From: Apteryx mantelli
Taxonomy: Eukaryota; Chordata; Aves; Apterygiformes; Apterygidae
Length of the DNA: 64,000 nt
Assembly: GCF_036417845.1 (NCBI RefSeq)
Contig: NC_089980.1
Span: 53,628,501-53,692,500 of the forward strand
Reading direction: 5' to 3'
This document shows, piece after piece, positions 37,001-46,576 of the stretch. The notes under the pieces were generated by a model, which was given only the letters and a program-made list of their open reading frames with translations, made no database searches and had not been told where the DNA came from. Every line of letters starts with the position of its first letter. The first letter of the stretch is position 1. The position numbers were made by a program, and so were the translations under genes.

Positions 37001-40000
37001 AGCAACTCAGGATTACTTGATAAAGATGGATGCTACAGCTTTGAACCTATAACTTCCTAGCAGCAACAGCATGTAAAAGAGTAAATTGTGTAGTTAATCA
37101 ACAAATGATTGTGTATGTATTGGTCTGTTTGTTGCTTTTCAAGTGAATCAATAGGATTTTGTTCGTGTTGTCAAGAAGATAATTGTAGTTCATAATATAC
37201 AAGAAGCAGCAACAGAGTGGCAACTGATTGCTTTATAACAAATGTGAGCTGTGATTATGTCTCCTCTCTTACTGATGTTGACTAGAAATCCATCCATGGA
37301 AGCAAATGGATTTACAGAATAAGAGGAGAATCAGTTCCCTCTTCCCCTCCACATTGCTTGTTTAATGTGCTCCTTTGGTATGGTATCTGTGTAAGGGTAT
37401 GTTCTTTTAATGTCCAAATACATTAGCAAATTGACAGTAAACTGCCTCAAATTTTTATTCTGTTTTATTACTTATTTCTCATGCATGTCTCTTAAAATGG
37501 AATATATTTTCCCAAGTACAGGTTTTCCACTATGGCTGGAGTGTAAACCATTAGTGATGTAAATGATTGTCAGCTCTGTCAGGGTGTTTACTAGTGTTCA
37601 TGGACTGATTGCAGGATATTTATGGATGAGAGCAGGACATTCACATCTACAGAACAAATATTCTAACAAATGTGTCAAGTGAATCAAGAGCAAGTATAGG
37701 AGACAAGTAACTATATGGCTTTAGAGCGGTTGGTATGAACACAGATAGAAATATCCACACTCCTCAAGAAAACTAAACAACAAAACACTTATCTATTATT
37801 ATCTCCACCAAAGCTGTGCCAAATATGTATTCAGAAACTAAATAGAGGAGATATATAAAAAATGTCTGTGAATGAAATATTTAGCTATTTAGTTTCCCTC
37901 GAGGTAGGAAAACACATATCTTTTATTAAGAGCTTAAAAGAAAAATGAGAGCCCACTGATGTTGGGTCAGTAGACAGCAGGGTTGCATTCATTTCATATG
38001 AGCAAAGCCTAAGGGAGTGCTGTATATGTTAGTCATCAAATTTAGACTTGAACTTGTGAGCCAAACCTGCTTTTAACAGAAAGGCATTAGCTCCAGCACA
38101 CTTTGGAAGGGGAGTAGGGGAATATTCTTTGCATTTTCACAGCAATTAGGAATGGAGGTTCTGGAAGGAGAGAGGGTTTTCTGTGATGGCCTTGTTTAGT
38201 AGGGGCTGGGTCTGACCAGATTGCACATTTTTTGTCTGAATATATGAGAAATTCTGCACATCAATCTCAGCATAAAGACTGCATCTATGTACAGAGAATG
38301 CAAAGATATTTTAACTGAAGTAAGGTGACATATTACCTTGTCATACTTCCCTGTTATCCAGAGAAGAATTTATTTTGAGCCAGATACATTTTGAACTTTC
38401 CTCATTGTTACAAAATGTCACTGAAAGGTATCTTTACATAACTATTTTTGTCTTTCCAGTTTTTGATAGCATCAGCCTTCCCTGTCTTTGATTCCTCTCT
38501 AACCTTATGCAAGGAAGGTCTGTAGCAGCTGTAGGTACTAAATGAAAGAGAGATGTGCCAATCCACCTAGTGTTTCTTTTATTTTTGCCTTTCACACTAA
38601 GATATAATTCAAGCACCACAGATGAGACTTGACTGAAATTGTAAAATCTCAGCAGGGAACCCAAAACCTCCCCCAAAATGACTGTATGTTCTGTGAGCTG
38701 TGGTTCAGGTCCACCTCGAATTACAGTACGGTTCTTGTGATAAAGCTGTGTTATATGTGGTAAGACATTCTCCAGCCAATTCTGAGGGAACTGTATAGGC
38801 ATTCCAGGATGGCTAGAAGTTAGCTAGTTCAGGTACCATTAGCAGGGCTGCTATTAGCACCATGGGCTTCTGTGTGCAAATAGAAATCTACTGTCAGTAA
38901 CTTGTTTGCTATTACTGATAACAAAGACTGTGAATTTAAAGCTATCTCATTTATATCTAGACAAACTTCTCTAATTCTCTAATTGCAGTGTAGGAATACT
39001 TTTGATTCTAGTTTGCAGAGAAACACTGAAACAGTGTGGGGCACCATACTGGGCTTCTGCTTTACTCCAGGTGAAAAATAAATGCAAAGCATGTCATGCT
39101 CCTTAAGACAAAAATGATGTGGCATTGGCAGAAAGCATTTGAAACTTTTTAAGAAGGAGTTTGTTTACAGCTCAGGGATATCTTACTTCCTATTAGCAAA
39201 TTGGATTGAAGGAGGAAGTTAGAAACTTAATCTGCAAAATCATCCTTGGTTTCACAAATAGCAGGTTCCCCATCAGTAATATTCATTAAAGTTTGTGTGG
39301 ATTACTTACCAGTGTAGATCCCTAGCAGAGTGTAGATTAAGGACTTCGAGGGTCCTGCTGACCCAGTGGTGTTAGTGGCATCATTTGTCATGCAGTCATA
39401 TGCTCCACAGCATGCCAGGTCTTCCTCTGAGATTTCCACTAAATCAGTAAGAACCAAAAGAAAGGCAGAAGAGAGGAGATCAGATGAGTGCAGACTACAT
39501 AAAAAGATATAATGAGAAGGGAATCCAGTGTTCAGTGGCTGGTCATGGCTTCAAATCCATCCCAACAAAAGAAGTTTAACTCCAGAATGAAAACTTGCTT
39601 TAACTGAAACAGTTGCTTAAGACACAGCACTTGATGGTTACAAGGATACTCAATTCAGAGGCTTAAATCTGAATCCAATCTCAATTTTCAGTATTTAAAG
39701 TTCCAGTATGTAACTGTACCTCCTAATCATAATACCCTGCAGGACAGATCTCTTAGTTTACAACATCGCTGAACAGTGGGACCTGAGTTCTACAGCCACA
39801 GCCCACTGTCCCTCTTCAGGTAATTTCTGTATGTGTTACAGGAATGGAAACCACCTTGAGACACCTTTTCATTTTATAAAATTAAACTGCAATTAGCTGT
39901 AATTGAGTCTTCCAAAGAACCAGCTTTTCCTGGCTTTATTACTATTTGAGAACATGAAAATAAAACAGTTTAGCAGGGTGTAAAGTAAGACCTTTGCTTT

Positions 40001-43000
40001 GTTTAATCTCTTCAGTCTTGTGCTGGGCACATGTCAAGGATGCATCCATATGCAGATTCACACACTGTGTGTGTCACAAGACATAATGCCCTCTTCCTCC
40101 TGCATTCTTTCTGTATATACAAAATACTAACCCAAAGTGTGTGCCTGAATAAGCTGTGTGTAGTGCTGGAGGAACATCAAAAAAACCCCAACTTCCAATT
40201 ATTTCAACAATTTTTATTGCAGCATTTGTCATTGGTTCAAGCAAACCAAAGGGCAATACAATGTATCTAGGTTGATTCCTTAAATAGGACTTGATCTGTA
40301 ATTGCTCAATTAACCTTATTGTGTAACTACTACTGTGTTTTTCTTGCTGCTTCCAATCACAGTGACATGAATCAGCTATTCAGTAGCTTCATGAACAGCT
40401 TCATTTTCAAGATCAGATAAAACTTATTAAGATGAAGAAAATCATTACCTTATTTTGGCTAGTGGCTATTACTGCACCACTTTGGACAAAAGAACTTCAG
40501 CAAAGTTACCACATACAAAAGATGAGTCATACAAAAGATGAATAAAGCATGGAAGAGTGTAAAACTAGTTTTCTGTCTGGTCATAAATCATCTGAAGATG
40601 AAGATGCGGAAGCTGCAAGGCATGGTTTGCTCTGCTCTTCTGGAAATATGGCTTGTAATACTGATGAGTGACAAAGGATAACTATCAAAATTTACTTTGA
40701 TTACTGTCTTCTGTTGTAGTTTTACCTCATGGCGTACCTTGTCTTGCTGTGTGTGGATGCAGTGATGCCAGCAATACGTCAAGTGCAAGTATGTGTCTGA
40801 GGCAAGGACTGAGTGCCCTGGAGATCCTTACCCCCACCCAGAAAGATCCCTGTAGACTAAAACTGAGGATCACTGGCAAGGCAGAGTTGGGAAGTTTATT
40901 GTATGACTGTTCTTGCCACTGCCCTTGTGCGGATATACCATGCCTTTGGTTTTGAGAGCTGTTCATTGCATACCTCTCAGAATCATAGCATTTCCTGAAA
41001 TGCAAAATAGGTAATAATGAATAAATAAGAGTTAGAATTTTCCTAGAATTCACAAGTACATCCTTAGATATGAAAGTAGGAGGGGATATATAAGAAGGAC
41101 AAGGAGGATTTTAATCCTCTTATTAACATCACTTAACATGATGTGAGTTGTGAGGTAGGGGAGGGTAGAATGGCTGCAATCTGTGCAGATCCCACATCTG
41201 CACCATGTCTTGGCTACCTCTGCTCTAAAATGAAATGAAAATGGTCAGTCCCTTTTGAAACAGTGTATGGTTCAGTAATTAGGTCAGCATGACACTGTTG
41301 CACTTGATATAATCCTTCAGCATTCGGCTTTGATGGTGTTTCATCTATAGTTGCCTGGGTTTAAAGGAAGCCTGATTCTTCACAAGTATCACACCTTGGT
41401 AACATCATGGATCATGACAACCACCCTGCCATAAACCTAAGGATTCAAGGTTTAAAACCCGATGCCAGCATCCTGACATTTATGTTTAATCTAATACCTA
41501 TCTGAATACCCTCCAGAGGACATGTTTAACTGAGCCAGGGAGAGAGGTAACTTCTTGCTATTTATAGTAGCAGTATATATGGAAAGCCCCTCCTTCTGCT
41601 TCCATCCTGTTTTGACTTTGATAGGATAGAGAATGCATGCAAGACAGTACAATAATACTGTAGCATTTTGAAAGCTGATGTCTAGGTATTAATTTATCTT
41701 CACAACCACTCTTTTAAAGCTTATGCCAATTACAAGCATGGGAAATTATGGCAGTGTTGTTGAGTGATTTCTTCAAGCTACATCAGCATCTGCTGCCTGA
41801 GCCTGAAATACAACAGAGGAGTCTTGGCATGTAAGCTCCTGCCAATAGGTAGCTCTATTTCTTCTTGACAATTCTGTAAAGCACTAAATTTTAGTAAGCG
41901 CCAACATCAGTTTGACTAACCTTGAACAGAAAATTAATTAAATACTACAAGCTTCCTGAGACAGCTGCTTCAGTGTTTTGCCTTTTGTTTTAATCCACTT
42001 TAAATAAAAGTCAGATCTGAAAGACTGTCTCTGCCAGGAGCCAATCTATGTTTTACCAAACAGGAGTGGAATTCAAAAGGAATTCAATAGACATCTATTT
42101 CTGAGCTAGTTGTCTGAATTCTCTTTATAGTTGATGCAGAGTTGATTGATAGAAAACAGACACTTCCAGAGAGCAATTTAGCTGAACTATTTCAGACATC
42201 TACCTTTAGATGAGCTAAGTCATATCAGAAGTGCCCGTTTCCACTGACTATGAAGGAGATTGAGGGTCACTAGCTCAGCTACAGAGATCTACTTTTTAAC
42301 CATCCAGAGCTAGTTGGTATATATAGTAGAAAGAAATGCTATGATATCTAAATATATTTTACCTTTGTTGGAAGATTGGCCAAATATCAGGGATGAGATA
42401 AGATTTCCCCAGACTCCAGAGGACTGAAATACCAGAAAGAAGACCCCAAAATATTGGTTGATAATGTCTTTTCCATTTTTTCCTGCTTTCTCAGCATATG
42501 AATTGCCAGCAATGGTGAGGTAAGTGCATTTGGCAGACCAGAGCGGTGCTCCTCCTAACCCCAGGATCACAGAGGTAGGGATCAGTGTGTACCTGCCAAA
42601 GAACACTTTATTTAGCACGGTTATCATCCCTTAGCATAATAATCATCTGCCCAAAGATCCAGAGGCAAAAAAGACATCAAAGAAATAGATTTATCCTTTG
42701 TGTGATTCAGCAAATCTATTAGATGAAGCAAGGAATGAGCCAACCTTGTGAAGCTTAGGATCTGAGAGCACTTGCAGCTGTGTCCAGGGACTGGCTAGGT
42801 CTGTGCTCATGTGCCCTATCCCCTTGCAATTGAGAACTAGATTGCACCTGCCCCTGAGAAGACATAGATCACAACAACTTTCCTCTGCAGAATTATATCC
42901 CCCTCTTGCTGACAAGCAGAACTGCATTGTCCTTCCACCTCAGAAAGGGCAAGGCAGGAGCTCACTTCCTCCTGTGCTCCCAGAGGCACTAGCTGAAAGA

Positions 43001-45829
43001 CAGCCTCGCCTTCTATCTTTCCAAAATAGTCTTAAAAGGCATTTTTAAATGAAACTTTCAATTTTCTTTTCTTTTTTTTTTCTGAAGGGAAAGTAGTTGT
43101 AGTTGTCTGCTATGTACACAAGTTAGAAAAGCAGCTTCAGGTGAATGGGTGGATGGATGCATTCATTCTGGCTCTTTGCACCTTTTCATCTCTCTGCTCC
43201 ACCTGGTACTGGATTTATCCCTTTTTCTTGCAGGTAACACCTTTTGGGTAGCATCCAACTTTCAAATCCACAACACGGAAGTAGGGTAGAAATTGGGTAG
43301 AAAGAGAACTTCACCCTGATGGTTATTTAGTCCACACATAACGGACAGAATTCAATTACTTAAACTGAACACTAGTACCAGCTAGCGTAGAAGTTGCCTA
43401 AGGAGAATGCGATGTAGCAGCACATAGAGCCTGCGATGGTCCATTTGCAGCCCAACTTCTTGATGAGGATTGGAGGGAGGAACATGGATGAGAAGATAAG
43501 AGCAGCATAGATAACACTTAGGGAAGCAACACCCAGGCCTTCTTCTGAGTGGAGACTGCTCTGCACAGACAAAAACAACGGTTCACACAGACTTTACCAC
43601 AGACATATGTTACTATCGTGTATGGAGACTGGCTTCAGGCAGAAAGAGACACAGAAACTGGGGCTGGATATCTTTCTTTCCCCAAAACAGTCTGATTAAA
43701 GATTTATGGTTTCCCTCACATGATAGCCCATTTATGAAAATCTGATTCAGATCCAGGTGAGGACTGTGAATTTGGGGCTCAGCTTCAAAGTTTTGGTAAG
43801 TCAGATTTTAGATTATTTAATTTAATTAATTTGAAATTCTCTTTCTTTGAGAACAAGTTGAGTGAAGAATAATCTCTTTTCTTGGTCTTCCCTTTTTGTC
43901 TCAAGCAAGAATATCCTTAGATCTATATTGCAAGGGCTGACTCAGCAACAGTGAAAGATTCTTTGCTTTTAACAGGTCTGAACACTTTTAAAATCGGAAG
44001 CCAAGGCCTAAAAAACCTAATATCTTTATAGTGGCCCTTTGTAGTTGAAAGTAGTTGAATCACACACATTTTCACAATGGGGGAACAAGATTTTACTGTT
44101 CTAACCTGATCTAACCACATCTAGAATAGTGTCCAGTTTTGGGCTCCCCAGTACAAGAAAGACATGGATTTACTGGAACGAGTCCAGTGAAGGGTCGCAT
44201 GAGAAGAGGCTGAGATAGCTGGGACTGTTCAGCCTGGAGAAGAGAAGGCTAAGGGAGGATCTGATCAGTGTGTATAAATATCTGATGGGAGGATGTAAAG
44301 AAGCTGGAACCAGACTATTCTCAGTAGTGCCCAGTGATGGGATGAGAGGCAATGGGCACAAACTGAAACATAGGAAATCCCACTTGAACGCAAGAAAACA
44401 CTTCTTTACTGTGAGGGTGCTTAAATACTGGACCAGGTTGCCCAGAGAAGTTATGGCATCTCCGTCCTTGGAGATATTCAAAACCTGACTGGACACATTT
44501 CTGGACAACCTGCTCTAGCTGACCATGCTTGAGCAGGAAGGTTGGACTAGATGGTCTCCAGAGGTCCCTCCCAACCTCAACTATTCTGTGATTCTGTGAT
44601 TTTGTATTTTTATGTTCAAAATATTTCTCATATTATCTTGGTAATGTGAAAATAAAAATGAGAAGATCAAAATGCTTCTTATCAACATTTTCTTGTTTGT
44701 TTTCATAAAAGCTAACATGATCCCATAAGGTTCCTGAAGGAGGGAGGTGACACTGGAGAGCCCTGAAGGAGACCATGGCTGCCAGTAGCAGCACTGAATT
44801 CTGCTGAGCCTGTTGGTGTTTGCCACAGTCCAGTGGAGCAGAGACACATCAGCAGTCACACAGCTCCCACAGCAGGCAGCAGGCATCAGGACAGTGGTGT
44901 GCGGAGGTAATTTTCTCTGTTAAGCAATGCTTGTGTCAAGATATTTGGAAATTGAAATAGCTGTTTCGTAAACACGCAGAGAAACTTCCTGATCACAGAG
45001 GTCTTAGTTCAGACACAGATATCAAGCACATGATTTTTTCAGCTACAGCTTCTAAAAATTAGGAGCTAGGCCTCCAAAATCATAAGATTAGCTTAATTGT
45101 TACCAGAGTTGTTCGGTGGGGAGGGGGATGTTGAAATAGATTATACATATTTTTAATGTTTCTCCTGCAGGCTACAATAAAATAAAATAACCTACTTTTG
45201 ACTGTGTCTCAACAAGTCCTCCTTAACCACCAAGACAAAATGGAGGAAGGAGGGGGTTATTTTCTGAATCTGCACCACTCCCTCTTGCTGCAGTGGGGGA
45301 GACTATGTTCCAGGACTGTTCCTGCAACAGTTCATAGTTTCAGATGGTGTGATTGACCCATGGCTTTTTGTGTTTGACATTTCCCCCCTTGTTAGTCTGC
45401 CCAGCTCATAACATCTCCATCCATTTTTGGGATTGTTTTTGCAGAATTGCTCTGAGCTTGGAATTTGACAGTGTCAGTGAGCAGAAACTGATCTAGGAAA
45501 GGAAGGCAGGTGTACAGGACCAGAAGGGACCTCCTCATGAAATGAGGTCAGCCCCTTGTTATTGCAGACAAGTGTATCATTTTATAAAAAAGGAGAAGTT
45601 TTAATAAACTTATCCAGCTCTACCTTTAAAGCATACAGATTCTTACACCAGTTGCAAAATTGGTCTAAAACCCAAATGCTCAGGGTCTTCTTTTAGCATC
45701 CTGCCTAAACTTGCTCATGGACAACTTAAATCCATTTGTTTGTTATTGGGCCAGCACAGCCTTCTACCCTGAAAAGTTTCTCCTTGTGTTTATCTACCCT
45801 GATATATTCTTAAACATCAGTAATATCAC

Positions 45830-45861
<32 letters not shown>

Positions 45862-46576
45862 GCTAAACAAGCCAGCTCTGGTGGTATCCTGAGTGTTCAA
45901 GTCATTTGTCATTTTAGAAACTCATCTCTGCTACTGGGTTTTAAGATGTTAAAGTCAGTACATGTGACAGTGGTCTATTTTATAAAATGATATTTTGATT
46001 TTTGTGTTATATCATGACATCAGGAGTTACTGTATTATTTTATACATACATTATTTAGTGCATTGTACATACATTTTTATTATTTTACATTGCTATATAA
46101 TAATAATAAAGCTATAGAGATTTAGAAACATTCAAAAGAAGCCTTCTCTGAAATGGAATTTGTTTTCCTTTTTGCAATATTTTCTCATGAGAAAAATCTC
46201 ACAGAAATTTAATTTTCATTCATACAGCTTTTGTGGATGGAAAAAATGATCTGGCATGAGTATTCAAACTATTTGAGAACTACTAGAATAAAATATTTAG
46301 TAGATGCTATGGAGTTTGGGTGAGTGATATGAACCTTTGCCAAGCTGCTGTCCTAACCTACCTCATTGAAAAAAACCTGTGCCCTCCTCACAGAAACCAT
46401 GGAAAGGCCTTCGTATTTCACAGCACCAGCTGGCCTGATGCTCTTCCGGGCTAGTTGTCCTGTCTACTAGAGGCAGATGCTCCACTTACCTGTAAACTCT
46501 GGAGCCCTCCATAAGCAGTAAAGAGAAGTAAAAATCCAAAAGAGATGACCAAAACATTCTTAAGATTCCTTTCCAT
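27770..46576 (-). CDS. UNC93A: UNC93A, UNC-93 family multipass membrane protein, complete
   Basis: Seen: eight minus-strand coding exons at 46576-46490, 43560-43379, 42592-42363, 39438-39310, 36397-36180, 35099-34964, 33502-33371 and 28041-27770. Together they give 1386 nt, or 461 residues plus TGA; human UNC93A is about 457. All eight phases join, and all donors are GT and acceptors AG. The start ATG is preceded by an in-frame TGA. Eleven to twelve hydrophobic segments are visible, roughly at 7-26, 43-64, 70-90, 92-115, 135-160, 200-223 and several between 283 and 435. A loop at ~161-198 carries Cys176, Cys177 and Cys182 and one N-glycosylation sequon (N189-T-T). Conserved blocks include SFGFLLLFTAYGGLQSLQ, GGAPLWSAKCTYL, NQYFGVFFLVFQSSGVWGNL and EAAFANYRLWE. 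Family: MFS-like UNC-93 proteins; UNC93A is a membrane protein with an unsettled role, distinct from the TLR chaperone UNC93B1. Confidence 0.96.
28042..33370 (-). other. UNC93A: UNC93A intron 7
   Basis: This 5.3-kb intron has no recognised coding exon. It holds a short CA-rich stretch near 30458-30478 and a long ancient CR1 fragment at 32400-33150. A 143-codon open frame at 30995-31426 (plus strand) has no family resemblance. Confidence 0.6.
32400..33150 (-). repeat. Ancient CR1 retrotransposon fragment, about 0.75 kb
   Basis: Read on the plus strand, the run GGCATTGAATTCCACGGTTT, GTATTTCCTTTGTTTTGTAT, CATTTGGTGCTTCTAGTTCT, TCCTTCATGTGGAAG, CAGAACTGCATGCATCATGG and GATTACTCCTAACGGACTAT follows the turtle/amniote CR1 consensus in reverse orientation, in the correct order, with many substitutions. 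This is an unusually long recognisable copy for such an old insertion. Confidence 0.82.
33371..33502 (-). CDS. UNC93A: UNC93A coding exon 7
   Basis: This 132-nt exon (residues 328-371) has acceptor aactgacag and donor AATG|gtaagt. It encodes IIALLLWKPHPNQLVVFFIF and GISDAIWQTQTN, the conserved DA(I/V)WQTQ block. The donor lies within about 200 bases of an ancient CR1 in the next intron. Confidence 0.93.
33503..34963 (-). other. UNC93A: UNC93A intron 6
   Basis: A 1.46-kb intron with no repeat or additional exon recognised. Open frames at 33962-34156 and 34153-34497 (plus strand) show no similarity known to me. Confidence 0.6.
34964..35099 (-). CDS. UNC93A: UNC93A coding exon 6
   Basis: This 136-nt exon (residues 283-327) has acceptor ctcttccag and donor ATAG|gtatgt. 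The peptide TYVTCALGIHYVGFVMICFA and onward to SLLFGKISQFTGR matches the UNC93 family. It has no ATG-initiated frame of its own and was found by splice sites and similarity. Confidence 0.93.
35100..36179 (-). other. UNC93A: UNC93A intron 5
   Basis: A 1.08-kb intron. Nothing recognised beyond its splice sites. Confidence 0.6.
36180..36397 (-). CDS. UNC93A: UNC93A coding exon 5
   Basis: This 218-nt exon (residues 210-282) has acceptor gttttgcag and donor AAG|gtgtgg, and returns to phase 0. It encodes a membrane segment (GVLAVLLIVIFL), a charged cytosolic loop with a FWSTF block, and MYSGFEQGFLAGDYT, the characteristic UNC93 central motif. Confidence 0.92.
36398..39309 (-). other. UNC93A: UNC93A intron 4
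   Basis: A 2.9-kb intron. It contains a polypyrimidine tract at 36907-36950 and an unassigned 122-codon minus-strand open frame at 38434-38802. No exon was recognised. Confidence 0.6.
36907..36950. repeat. Polypyrimidine low-complexity tract
   Basis: A T-run, then C-run, then mixed TTTC units, all pyrimidine on the plus strand (purine on the transcribed minus strand). It is a simple sequence, not a splice acceptor for this gene. Confidence 0.85.
39310..39438 (-). CDS. UNC93A: UNC93A coding exon 4
   Basis: This 129-nt exon (residues 167-209) has donor ACTG|gtaagt; the acceptor tactgatttag is short on pyrimidines. It encodes the main extramembrane loop with the Cys cluster (ACCGAYDC) and the sequon N189-T190-T191, then the start of the next membrane segment, LIYTLLGIYT. 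The loop is slightly shorter than in human as I recall it. Confidence 0.88.
39439..42362 (-). other. UNC93A: UNC93A intron 3
   Basis: A 2.9-kb AT-rich intron with no recognised repeats or exons. Short open frames around 40.0-41.05 kb on both strands have no supporting splice or family evidence. Confidence 0.6.
42363..42592 (-). CDS. UNC93A: UNC93A coding exon 3
   Basis: This 230-nt exon covers most of residues 91-166. The acceptor is ttggcag and the donor AAAG|gtaaaa. It carries the highly conserved GGAPLWSAKCTYLT and NQYFGVFFLVFQSSGVWGN blocks, membrane segments 4 and 5. Confidence 0.95.
42593..43378 (-). other. UNC93A: UNC93A intron 2
   Basis: A 0.79-kb intron. A short T-run lies near 43061-43081. 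Nothing else recognised. Confidence 0.6.
43379..43560 (-). CDS. UNC93A: UNC93A coding exon 2
   Basis: Residues 30-90. The acceptor is tctgtgcag and the donor AGCTG|gtacta, splitting the Trp90 codon (TG|G). It contains membrane segments 2 and 3 and the basic loop IKKLGCKW. The donor was chosen because it alone gives the conserved Trp-Tyr-Thr junction; reading on would hit a stop at once. Confidence 0.92.
44121..44600 (+). repeat. CR1 retrotransposon 3' end, well preserved
   Basis: About 480 bases follow the avian CR1 3' consensus in order: AGTGTCCAGTTTTGGGCTCC, CTGGAACGAGTCCAGTGAAG, TTCAGCCTGGAGAAGAGAAG, GTGAGGGTGCTTAAATACTG, TGGACTAGATGGTCTCCAGA, CCCTCCCAACCTCAACTATT. It ends in ATTCTGTGATTCTGTGAT. 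It includes the end of the degenerate pol region and the 3' UTR, is 5'-truncated as usual, and is inserted antisense to UNC93A. Confidence 0.95.
45505..45925 (-). repeat. Older CR1-like fragment interrupted by poly-T
   Basis: On the plus strand, GGACCAGAAGGGACCTCCTC, CCTTGTTATTGCAGACAAGT, AACTTGCTCATGGACAA and GCTAAACAAGCCAGCTCT follow a diverged CR1-family consensus in reverse orientation. A 27-base T-run at 45830-45856 sits between the last two blocks. Confidence 0.6.
45830..45856. repeat. 27-base T homopolymer
   Basis: A perfect run of T within an old CR1-like fragment. Length is likely to be polymorphic or assembly-sensitive. Confidence 0.95.
46490..46576 (-). CDS. UNC93A: UNC93A coding exon 1
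   Basis: This exon encodes residues 1-29, MERNLKNVLVISFGFLL and onward, ending SLQ|gtaagt. It holds the first membrane segment. In-frame TGA lies nine bases before ATG. A possible acceptor (ctgacag) lies 23 bases before ATG, which would imply an upstream non-coding exon. Confidence 0.93.

Larger units (their letters stand above)
43561..46489 (-). other. UNC93A: UNC93A intron 1 (between coding exons 1 and 2)
   Basis: A 2.9-kb intron with two CR1-type elements: a younger plus-oriented 3' end at 44121-44600 and an older reverse-oriented one at 45505-45925, the latter interrupted by a 27-base T-run. No exon recognised. Confidence 0.65.

Noticed and set aside
44170-44508. Open frames on both strands of about 72-112 codons
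   Set aside because: They lie wholly inside a CR1 3' end and are by-products of the repeat.
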